The notes beneath the pieces were generated by a model, which saw only the letters and a program-made list of their open reading frames with translations, had not been told where the DNA came from and made no database searches. A stretch of 64,000 bases of DNA from positions 248,001-312,000 of the forward strand of contig NZ_JAAWWK010000006.1 of the NCBI RefSeq assembly GCF_012272835.1. The letters are read 5' to 3'. This document shows, in pieces, positions 56,613 through 64,000 of this stretch (position 1 is its first letter; every line of letters starts with the position of its first letter). The stretch is from Spongiibacter thalassae (GTDB lineage: Bacteria > Pseudomonadota > Gammaproteobacteria > Pseudomonadales > Spongiibacteraceae). The position numbers and the translations under genes are program-made.

Positions 56613-57623
56613 ATGATACCTCTTAACTCGTCACATTGGCAGACTACAGATTGGCAGGATCAGCTGCGCAATATGATTCGCGACCCCGCTGAATTGCTGG
56701 ACCGCCTGCAACTGAATCCGGAGGATCAGCCCGATATCGCTGCGGCTCTAGCGGACTTTCCCCTGCGCGTCACCGAAGCCTTTGTCGCCAAGATGAAGCC
56801 CGGTGACTGGCACGACCCACTGTTGTTGCAAATTCTGCCTCGCGCGGAAGAAATGGCGCCCAGCCCGGGTTACAGCAACGACCCCCTGGAAGAACAACAG
56901 GCCAACCCCGTGCCGGGCATCATCCACAAATACCACGGGCGAGTGCTGTTGGTTTCCACCCCCGCCTGCGCCATACACTGCCGCTATTGCTTTCGCCGCA
57001 GCTTCCCCTATGGCGACAATCGCCAAAGCAGCGACAGCTGGGCGCAAGCCCTGGACTACGTGGCCGGGCGACCGGAAATCCACGAGGTCATTCTCAGCGG
57101 AGGCGACCCACTGACCGCTCCCGACAATTACCTTGGCCAGCTGATCGAGCATATCGCCGCGATCCCCCATGTGCGCACGCTGCGCCTGCACACGCGACTG
57201 CCCGTGGTGCTACCGGCAAGAATTACACCGTCATTGACAAATATTCTGACCCAAAGCCGCCTGCGCACCGTAATGGTTATACATTGTAATCATCATCAGG
57301 AATTGGATGACGCGACAGATGCGGCCTTCGCCCAGCTACGCGGAAAAGGTGTAACTCTGCTGAACCAAAGCGTATTACTCAGAGAAGTCAACGACAATTC
57401 GAACGACCTCACCCTTCTGAGCCACCGATTATTCGAGTCTGGAGTCTTGCCCTACTATTTGCATATACTGGACAAGGTGCAGGGATCCCGGCACTTTAGT
57501 GTCGAAGTGAAGGAGGCCAGGCAGTTGGTTAATACAATTCTAAAGAACCTGCCGGGCTACCTCGTGCCCAAGCTGGTTCGGGAAGACCCGGGCGCCCACA
57601 GTAAAACACCACTTGCACTATGA
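56613..57623 (+). CDS. epmB: EF-P beta-lysylation protein (lysine 2,3-aminomutase)
   Basis: The 336-residue radical-SAM protein has CAIHCRYCFRRSFPYGDN, the C-X3-C-X2-C cluster motif. The GGDPLTAPD segment follows, with a PLP lysine expected in the late LDKVQG-SRHF region. It turns lysine into beta-lysine for EF-P. Confidence 0.96.
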   Translation: MIPLNSSHWQTTDWQDQLRNMIRDPAELLDRLQLNPEDQPDIAAALADFPLRVTEAFVAKMKPGDWHDPLLLQILPRAEEMAPSPGYSNDPLEEQQANPVPGIIHKYHGRVLLVSTPACAIHCRYCFRRSFPYGDNRQSSDSWAQALDYVAGRPEIHEVILSGGDPLTAPDNYLGQLIEHIAAIPHVRTLRLHTRLPVVLPARITPSLTNILTQSRLRTVMVIHCNHHQELDDATDAAFAQLRGKGVTLLNQSVLLREVNDNSNDLTLLSHRLFESGVLPYYLHILDKVQGSRHFSVEVKEARQLVNTILKNLPGYLVPKLVREDPGAHSKTPLAL

Positions 57624-57697
57624 TGAATTACCAAGTAGAAACATAGACTTAATGTGCCTCGTTACAACGGCGCACGAACATTCACTGATAGGACGTT

Positions 57698-59488
57698 ATG
57701 AACAGCCCAACCAGCCTGCTCGTTCCGCTGCCGGAAATTAATCGCACAGAGCACAGCTTATTTGAGCTGGACAGCAGTGCGGTCGAGAAATGGCTGCAGG
57801 CGCTCCCTCGCGCCAATATCGGCGAAACCACTCGCCGGCTCTATCAGGCACTCACCGAGCTCAGCCACGTTAACTGCAAGGGCAAGGAACGCTTCGAGAT
57901 ACTGGAAAAGATTCGACCCCATGTACACTTTGTCGCTTCGGGGCTGGCCCAACACTTCCTGAACAAACCGATTGTGCTGCCACCCAAGGCAGAAAAGATT
58001 GTGCTACTGGCGGACACCCTGAATTCGCTGCTGGCCACAGGTTACTGTCAAGCCTATGTCAGCATGAGCCAAGGGTCGCGCCTGATTAAGCCCAAGGAGA
58101 GCATGGCCTGCTGTCTGCATCGAGCACTGTCGGAGCAAAGCTGTGTCTTGCTGCGCACCTACCAACTGTATCGCTCGCCGCCATCGGGCTTTTGGCTGAA
58201 TTTGCACCGTATATTTCAAGTTGCCTTGGCGGCGAAGCTGAACAAATACCGCATCACTGACAAGTCGTTGGGTGATAGCACGCTGCAGCAGGCCTATATT
58301 CGACCATTATTACTGGCTACCAGTCGCACCCACCAATTGCCTCAGCGCTACATCGAAACCCTGTTTCGCGCGCTGCGCTACTGGAGCAGCAGTGTCGAGC
58401 TGCAACAGAAGCAACTGGAAACCTGCGTATTTTTGCTCAACCCCGAAGAAGACGCCCCGTCGACATACCGGGAACTGGCCAGGGCGCCGTCGCCAGGCTG
58501 GCTGGGGTTGAACACCGACCTGCTACAGGGTGGCCACAGCGTATTGCAAAACCTGATTCCCGCAGGGAAGCTGACAGGCACCTTTCCGTTATCGAACACG
58601 ATCCTCGCGCAGCTCAGCACGGCATGGAGCTCCTCTACGGCGCGGGCCGCGGAGCGCATCCCCTGCAATGAGGCCACACTGATTACCGTCGGCATGAACG
58701 CAACCCACTTTTTTATTGGTAATCAGCTCGCCTTTGATCAATTTGAAATCGACAGCGACGACGCCGAGCTGCGCGCAGACCCCTTTGCGGGAAGCAATGG
58801 CGACTCCTGGGGACACAACCTCAGTCGCGACACCCGGGACTATGATCCCGACACCCCTGGCTGGCAGCGTAAGCACCACGGCATGACCATCGAGAACATC
58901 GACTACGAGCTGCCCAACCGCAAGAAGAAATCCGCGGTAGAAAAACCCTACCAATATTTGCGCGCCCGCATACTCGACCGCAGTGCTACGGGCTATCGCA
59001 TCGAGTGGCCTGAGTCCGCCGAGTCACGCATTCGCACCGGCGAAGTTATCGGTGTTAAAACCAGCGACTACGAAAGCTGGCGCATCGCCATCGTGCGCTG
59101 GCTACGCAGCGACGACAGCCATCAAATGGGACTGGAAGCCATCGCCACCGCAGCAACCCCCTACAGCGCCCGATTGGTTCACGCCGGCCTGGCGGTAGAT
59201 GAATATCAGCGCGCCATGCTGCTACCTGAAAACCCTTCAGACCATGCCCCGCGGGTGCTACTGACCAGCGTAGCCAGCTTTGACAAGGACCAGACCGTAG
59301 AGCTGCTTCGACCCGGCCATGTCATGCGCATCAAGCTGCAGGAACTGCTCGATCATTCCAGCTCCTACAAACTGTTTACCTACAAAGCCTTGCGGCAAGG
59401 TGTTCAGCAAACAAAAACAAAGGCCGATACAGCTCCACAGCGGGAAGAGGGCGATGAAGAGTTCACCAGACTTTGGGACATACTTTAA
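57698..59488 (+). CDS. PilZ-like domain protein, possible FimX partner
   Basis: The 596-residue protein is mostly helical for the first about 400 residues. The C-terminal region (about 415-510) contains D427-R-S-A-T-G (DxSxxG), the second PilZ motif, in a beta-rich setting (RARILDRSATGYRIEW and WRIAIVRWLRSDDSHQMGLE). The usual RxxxR motif is not clearly present. It lies 36 bp before the FimX-like gene and is probably in its operon. A c-di-GMP link is inferred. Confidence 0.7.
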   Translation: MNSPTSLLVPLPEINRTEHSLFELDSSAVEKWLQALPRANIGETTRRLYQALTELSHVNCKGKERFEILEKIRPHVHFVASGLAQHFLNKPIVLPPKAEKIVLLADTLNSLLATGYCQAYVSMSQGSRLIKPKESMACCLHRALSEQSCVLLRTYQLYRSPPSGFWLNLHRIFQVALAAKLNKYRITDKSLGDSTLQQAYIRPLLLATSRTHQLPQRYIETLFRALRYWSSSVELQQKQLETCVFLLNPEEDAPSTYRELARAPSPGWLGLNTDLLQGGHSVLQNLIPAGKLTGTFPLSNTILAQLSTAWSSSTARAAERIPCNEATLITVGMNATHFFIGNQLAFDQFEIDSDDAELRADPFAGSNGDSWGHNLSRDTRDYDPDTPGWQRKHHGMTIENIDYELPNRKKKSAVEKPYQYLRARILDRSATGYRIEWPESAESRIRTGEVIGVKTSDYESWRIAIVRWLRSDDSHQMGLEAIATAATPYSARLVHAGLAVDEYQRAMLLPENPSDHAPRVLLTSVASFDKDQTVELLRPGHVMRIKLQELLDHSSSYKLFTYKALRQGVQQTKTKADTAPQREEGDEEFTRLWDIL

Positions 59489-59524
59489 TCAAACCCGCTC
59501 AGCGGCGCACAACAAAGAGGCAAT

Positions 59525-61531
59525 ATGAAGCGCGAAACCGCCATCAACCTGATTCTGGTCGGCTTGCCCGACGCTGACGCACAAGCACTCGTCAGTACGT
59601 TTCGGCGCGCCGGCAAAGTCGCACACCCGCAAAGCATACAAAACAGTGAACAGCTGAGCGAGATTCTGCGCCGGGAAAACGGCGACCTGCTGTTCTTCAA
59701 TGCCGCCCACGCCCCGTTTTCTATCGCCCAGTGCGGGCAGATACTGCGCCATGAAAACGCCGATTTGCCGCTGATTTACCTCCACGATGACGAAGCCGCC
59801 CTCCCACCCGACGAGTCAATTTCGATCACCCTGAGCACCCATAACGTCCAGCGACTGTTCTTCTATGCCCAGCGTGAGTTGCAAGCACTGCAGACCCGTC
59901 GTGAGTTGCGCCAACTGGAGACCGAGCTGGACGAGGAGCGTCAGCGCAATGCGCTGCTGCTGAGCAACCATCAGGACGCCGTCACCTATATCACCGACGG
60001 CATGATTATCTATGCCAACGAAATATTCTGTCAGCGTTTGGGACACGAGGAACTGGATGGCTTCCCCATCGTCGACCTAATCAGCAACAAGGATCAGGAG
60101 CGCTTCAAAAGTGCCCTGAAAAAATTACAGAAGGGCAAGGACGCAACCCACCTGGAATTGAGCTTTGTCCACGCCGATGGCAGTGAGCAGCATTACAGCG
60201 TGGCCTGTGACAGTGCCAGCTATGACGGCGAAGCCTGCATCCAACTCACAGTGCAGGAAGACAATGGCGCACTATCCTCGGGCCTGCTTGACGCCACCAC
60301 CGGGCTCGCCAACCGGGTCTACTTCCATCAATTGCTGCAGGATTTCGTTGATCAGCACCGGGACAGCAACAGCAGTCTGATCTTGATCGCCGTGGACAGA
60401 TTCAGTGAATTGCGGCGGGACCTCGGGCTGTGTGACGCCGAGGACTTTATCAAGCTGTTAACCAACCACATCCAAACCCATCTGCCCGCTCAGCATTACG
60501 GCCGTGTCGGCGACGATTTGATTGGCGTGATCGCCCACCACGTGCCCACCAGTCGCGCCCTCGATCTGGCCACAGAGCTGCTGCAAAGTGTTGAAGGTGA
60601 AATTTTTGAGCTGCGCAAGCAGTCCCAGCAGTGCACCCTGAGCGCTTCAATTCTGCCGATTAACCACCTCACTTCGCCGGACGTCCGCTCACTGCTCGAC
60701 AGCTGCTTCATCGGCATACAAAGGATCTCCGATAGCGGCGGCAACACCGCCGAGGTCTACACCAAGGAGCGCCAGGATCTGGTCAACTCCAGCAGTATTG
60801 GCGAGGTGGTTAACGAGGCCTTTGCCGACAACCGCCTGCAGCTGCTGTTTCAGCCGATTATCAACCTCAGCGATGCCTACGGCGACCACTACGAAGCCTT
60901 TCTCGATGTGAAGGACTGGCGCGAAGGGGAAGTTTCCGCCGGGGAGATGCTGCGGGTTATTGAGCAAGAGCCTCTCAACAACAAACTCGATCGGTGGATT
61001 GTCGTCGAAACCACCAAACAATTGGCGAAAAAGCGCCAAAGTGGCGAGGAAATCAAACTTATTATCAACCTGAGTGGCAATGTCTTCCACGACACCGAGT
61101 TCTGCTCATGGCTCAGCGTGGCGATGAAGGCCGCAGGCCTGCCGGGCAGTGCTCTGTCATTACAGTTCAGTGAAGAAAGTATCGCCAAGGCGCTGAAGCC
61201 GGCGCTGGACTGCTACCGTCAACTGCAACACTTGGGGGTGGAAATGGCGGTGCGCAACTTTGGCCGCAGCAAAGGCGGCAACAAATTTCTCTCCCACATT
61301 CGCCCGTGTATGGTCAAACCAGGGGTGCGCAAAAGCGACACCCTCAACTCAGAGCAGATTCGCGATATTATCAACGGGGCACGTCAGTTCAACAGTCGCG
61401 TGCTGATACCCAATGTCAGCAGCGCCGCCAACCTTGCCATACTCTGGCAGCTCGGCCCTGACTTTATTCAGGGCAGTTACGTGCAGGACCCGACCCCGGA
61501 AATGGGTTACGAATTCGCCGCCTTCAGTTGA
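59525..61531 (+). CDS. fimX: FimX-like degenerate GGDEF/EAL protein
   Basis: The 668-residue protein has a REC-like N-terminus (about 1-115, with no obvious acceptor Asp), a PAS domain (about 145-250), a GGDEF-type domain (255-410) and an EAL-type domain (420-668). The GGDEF motif reads VGDDL at 328-332 and EAL reads EAF at 457-459, so both are degenerate. This is the FimX arrangement, where c-di-GMP binds the EAL domain and controls type IV pili. The 3' end overlaps the convergent serB by 25 bp. Confidence 0.82.
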   Translation: MKRETAINLILVGLPDADAQALVSTFRRAGKVAHPQSIQNSEQLSEILRRENGDLLFFNAAHAPFSIAQCGQILRHENADLPLIYLHDDEAALPPDESISITLSTHNVQRLFFYAQRELQALQTRRELRQLETELDEERQRNALLLSNHQDAVTYITDGMIIYANEIFCQRLGHEELDGFPIVDLISNKDQERFKSALKKLQKGKDATHLELSFVHADGSEQHYSVACDSASYDGEACIQLTVQEDNGALSSGLLDATTGLANRVYFHQLLQDFVDQHRDSNSSLILIAVDRFSELRRDLGLCDAEDFIKLLTNHIQTHLPAQHYGRVGDDLIGVIAHHVPTSRALDLATELLQSVEGEIFELRKQSQQCTLSASILPINHLTSPDVRSLLDSCFIGIQRISDSGGNTAEVYTKERQDLVNSSSIGEVVNEAFADNRLQLLFQPIINLSDAYGDHYEAFLDVKDWREGEVSAGEMLRVIEQEPLNNKLDRWIVVETTKQLAKKRQSGEEIKLIINLSGNVFHDTEFCSWLSVAMKAAGLPGSALSLQFSEESIAKALKPALDCYRQLQHLGVEMAVRNFGRSKGGNKFLSHIRPCMVKPGVRKSDTLNSEQIRDIINGARQFNSRVLIPNVSSAANLAILWQLGPDFIQGSYVQDPTPEMGYEFAAFS

Positions 61532-62745
61532 GCCGCGACCGTCAACCGGTCGCTGATACCGAGCAGATACAGAATGCCATCGAGGCCCAGGGTCGAAATC
61601 GACTGTTTGGCATTGGCGCGCACAATCGGCTTGGCCCTGAAGGCGATACCCAGGCCGGCAATACTCAGCATCGGCAGGTCGTTGGCACCGTCACCCACGG
61701 CGATAACCTGTTCAAGATCAATGCCTTCACGGCGCGCAATTTCTCTCAGCAGCTCGGCCTTGCGCTGCCCGTCCACCACAACGCCCTGCACTTCGCCGGT
61801 GACCTTGCCATCGACAATTTCCAGCTCATTGGCGTAGACATAATCGATGCCCAAGCGGCGCTGGAGATATTCGCCAAAATAATTAAAGCCCCCGGACAAA
61901 ATCGCCGTCTTGTAACCGAGCTTCTTGAGGGTCGACACCAGACGCTCTGCGCCCTCGGTAATCGGCAATTGCTCGGCGATGTCGGCCAGCACCGATTCGT
62001 CGAGGCCCTTGAGTAATTTCAGCCGCGCGGCAAAGCTCTCGGTAAAGTCCAATTCGCCGCGCATCGCCTGTTCGGTAATCGCGGCAACCTGCTCGCCCAC
62101 CCCGGCCGCATGGGCCAGCTCATCGATCACCTCCGCTTCGATCAGCGTCGAATCCATGTCGAAGGCCACCAGACGGCGGGTGCGCCGATACATGCTGTCT
62201 TCCTGATAAGCGATATCAATGTCCATCTCGCTGGCAAGATGCAGCAGCTCGCGACGAAAATCCGTCGCGTCCTCCAGGTAGCCCCGCACCGATAATTCCA
62301 CCGACGCCTTGGACTTTTCCTCGACACCACCCAGCGGCACACGTCCGGACAAACGATCGATACGGTCGATATTCAGCCCATAGCGGGACACAATTTCAGT
62401 CACTCGAGCGATATGCCGCGCGCTGATCTTGCGCGCCAGCAGGGTCACGATGTGCCGCTGCTTGCCCTGCCCCGAGACCCACACGCCGTAACTTTCGTCG
62501 CTGACCGGCAAAAACCGCACCTGCAGGCCCATTTCATGGCAGCGGAACAGTATATCCTTGAGAATATTCGCCGCTTCGCTTCCCGCCGGCATTTCAACCA
62601 GTAAGCCCAACGACAATGTGTCGTGAATCACCGCCTGACCAATATCCAGCACAGTGACGTCGTGATCGGCCAATATACCGGTTATCGAGCTTGTCACACC
62701 GGGTCTGTCGTCACCGGCTATGTTGATCATGATGATTTCGTTCAC
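61507..62745 (-). CDS. serB: phosphoserine phosphatase with N-terminal ACT domains
   Basis: The 412-residue protein has two ACT-like domains (about 1-165) and a HAD phosphatase starting at FDMDSTLIEAEVIDELA. The conserved AILSGGF and VGDGANDLPML segments are present. It dephosphorylates phosphoserine in serine synthesis. FimX next to SerB matches Pseudomonas. Confidence 0.96.
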   Translation of the reverse strand: MNEIIMINIAGDDRPGVTSSITGILADHDVTVLDIGQAVIHDTLSLGLLVEMPAGSEAANILKDILFRCHEMGLQVRFLPVSDESYGVWVSGQGKQRHIVTLLARKISARHIARVTEIVSRYGLNIDRIDRLSGRVPLGGVEEKSKASVELSVRGYLEDATDFRRELLHLASEMDIDIAYQEDSMYRRTRRLVAFDMDSTLIEAEVIDELAHAAGVGEQVAAITEQAMRGELDFTESFAARLKLLKGLDESVLADIAEQLPITEGAERLVSTLKKLGYKTAILSGGFNYFGEYLQRRLGIDYVYANELEIVDGKVTGEVQGVVVDGQRKAELLREIARREGIDLEQVIAVGDGANDLPMLSIAGLGIAFRAKPIVRANAKQSISTLGLDGILYLLGISDRLTVAAQLKAANS

Positions 62746-62878
62746 GCTACCCCCTTGGCAATCGCGCTATTGTAGCCGCCTTCTGCCGCGCACCCAAGTA
62801 AGATCACATGGCGTACCCCACGCCAAGGCTTGGTATACTCCCGCGAGATAATCCTGAACCGGTTAGGGATCCACCACC

Positions 62879-64000
62879 ATGCTGAAACAGCTTCTGCGCC
62901 TGCCGCTGACCACCAAGTGCGGCCTGATCGCCGCATTGATCTGCGCTATTGCAGGCCTGACTCTGTTGGTCACCAGCATGACGGCCAGCAAGCAGATTCT
63001 GCTGGAAACCACCCGATTGATCGGCCAGCAATGGACCAACCAGCTCGCATCGCAGAGCCAGCAGTCGCTGCTGCGCAACGACCGGGTCAGCCTTCAGGCG
63101 ATATTGCAGGACTATATCAACAGCCCGCTGATCGTCTACGGCAGCATTTCCGATGCCCGTGGCGATGCGGTCGCCGAGGCCGGCATAAAGCGCGAGGAAA
63201 ACCTGAATTATGAAGCCGGCGTCGCCGCCGACGGGCGTCTGGGCCGGGTTCAGCTTTCGCTGAACCGGGAAATGATTGGCAATGAGATCCGCGACCTGGG
63301 CAAAACTCTGTTATTACTCACCATAATTCTTTGCGCCCTGAGCTACGCGCTGGTGGCGGTGCCAACGCGCTCCCTCGAACACTATCTACGTCTCGCCCAG
63401 GCGCGGCTTGCACAGCCCCTGCGCGACGACAAAGCTCCCTATCCGGGCGAAGACAGCCTGGGTGAGCTGCTGCAGGAAATCCACAACCCCCATATTCGCT
63501 TGATGGAAGTCGGGGAAAAGCGTTACCGCGATTACTATATGATGCATTGCCACTGGCAAGCCTATAGCGACTGCCGGGCGCAGATGGCCCCTGACCGCTT
63601 CGCCCTGCAACGCCAGCTGGCCTACTCCCGAGCCGAGGCCATAGCCCGGCTCTACCACGGTGAATTACTCATTCACCGTCACAACGGCATCAGCATGCGG
63701 TTTAACACCCTGCAGCAATGTGACCATCCATTGTTTCGCGCGCTGTGTGCCGCGGACCTGATGCAGAAACTGGACCGCGGTTTCAAATGTCGAGCAGGGA
63801 TCACCAAAGTGAGTATCGAAGGTACGATGTGGGTATGCCAGGCAGCAGAGTGCGAAGCAGTGGAACGACTGGAGCGGGCCACCGCCGAGGGAGCGGACAC
63901 CTGGCTGGATCACAACTGCCGCAACCACGAGCGACTGGACGCCTGGGCCAACTGCCGCGGCAGTCAGCTGAGCAGTATGAAGCCTCCCTATGACGAACTG
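62879..64000 (+). CDS. AhpA/YtjB-type membrane protein (cut by window edge)
   Basis: The frame starts at ATG 62879 and is open to the right edge (374 codons). The first helix (GLIAALICAIAGLTLLVTSM) precedes a periplasmic segment and a second membrane helix near about residue 140-160 (LLLLTIILCALSYALVAVP). The C-terminal half is cytoplasmic with two Cys-containing blocks (MMHCHWQAYSDC). It fits the haemolysin-expression/AhpA family next to serB in Pseudomonas. An extended -10 (TGGTATACT) is near 62831. Confidence 0.75.
   Translation, partial: MLKQLLRLPLTTKCGLIAALICAIAGLTLLVTSMTASKQILLETTRLIGQQWTNQLASQSQQSLLRNDRVSLQAILQDYINSPLIVYGSISDARGDAVAEAGIKREENLNYEAGVAADGRLGRVQLSLNREMIGNEIRDLGKTLLLLTIILCALSYALVAVPTRSLEHYLRLAQARLAQPLRDDKAPYPGEDSLGELLQEIHNPHIRLMEVGEKRYRDYYMMHCHWQAYSDCRAQMAPDRFALQRQLAYSRAEAIARLYHGELLIHRHNGISMRFNTLQQCDHPLFRALCAADLMQKLDRGFKCRAGITKVSIEGTMWVCQAAECEAVERLERATAEGADTWLDHNCRNHERLDAWANCRGSQLSSMKPPYDEL

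Overview
The window is a stretch of a high-GC gammaproteobacterial chromosome. It contains the classical core order nnr-tsaE-amiB-mutL-miaA-hfq-hflX-hflK-hflC, then DUF2065-hisZ-purA, and on the other side queG, orn, rsgA, psd, epmA, efp, epmB, a PilZ-like gene, a fimX-like gene and serB with an AhpA-type membrane protein. This layout is close to Pseudomonas and its marine relatives. The TonB-dependent receptor, the TBDR-linked lipoprotein, the marine-style porin, the PhoX-type protein and the fimX-serB pairing suggest an aerobic, probably marine member of the Cellvibrionales/Spongiibacteraceae-Pseudomonadales group. That placement is an inference from gene content and order. No rRNA, tRNA, CRISPR array, intact insertion sequence or prophage was seen.

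Layout. 1-6.5 kb: the 5' part of an AsmA-family gene (runs off the left edge), DUF924, a phzF-like isomerase with a small unlisted membrane protein ahead of it, a divergent MocR-type regulator with a direct-repeat operator, acylphosphatase, a DMT transporter behind a transcription attenuator, and a tandem glutaredoxin/GST-N protein. 6.6-11.2 kb: a tightly overlapping four-gene operon DUF3348, DUF802/MotA-like, OmpA/MotB-like, DUF2894. It encodes a ZorA/ZorB-like ion-driven motor with two partner proteins and is the best candidate in this window for an anti-phage system (Zorya type III-like). 11.3-20.98 kb: PhoX-like phosphatase, a secreted protein, a sodium:solute symporter, an AT-richer membrane protein next to DUF202, a beta-propeller lipoprotein, gabD and an SDR.

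21-30.3 kb: small membrane proteins, two REP-like palindromes flanking a YqhA-type gene, a TIGR01777 epimerase, a lipocalin, an ammonium transporter with a coupled unknown gene, a scar made of two abutting gene remnants, an enoyl-CoA hydratase homologue, a ferredoxin reductase/ferredoxin pair, and a transglutaminase-like TPR lipoprotein. 30.4-36.3 kb: an outer-membrane uptake unit (beta-helix lipoprotein plus TonB-dependent receptor, with a Pho-box-like site upstream) and a divergent porin with a perfect CRP-type site.

36.4-64 kb: housekeeping. purA and hisZ serve purine and histidine synthesis. The hfq region covers RNA chaperoning, tRNA modification, mismatch repair, wall hydrolysis, metabolite repair and membrane proteolysis. 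rsgA, orn, efp, epmA and epmB serve ribosome assembly, RNA turnover and EF-P lysylation. The PilZ-like gene and degenerate GGDEF/EAL FimX-like gene form a probable c-di-GMP/type IV pilus signalling pair next to serB. Start codons were often moved inward from the longest open frame using Shine-Dalgarno position, signal peptides and family length.
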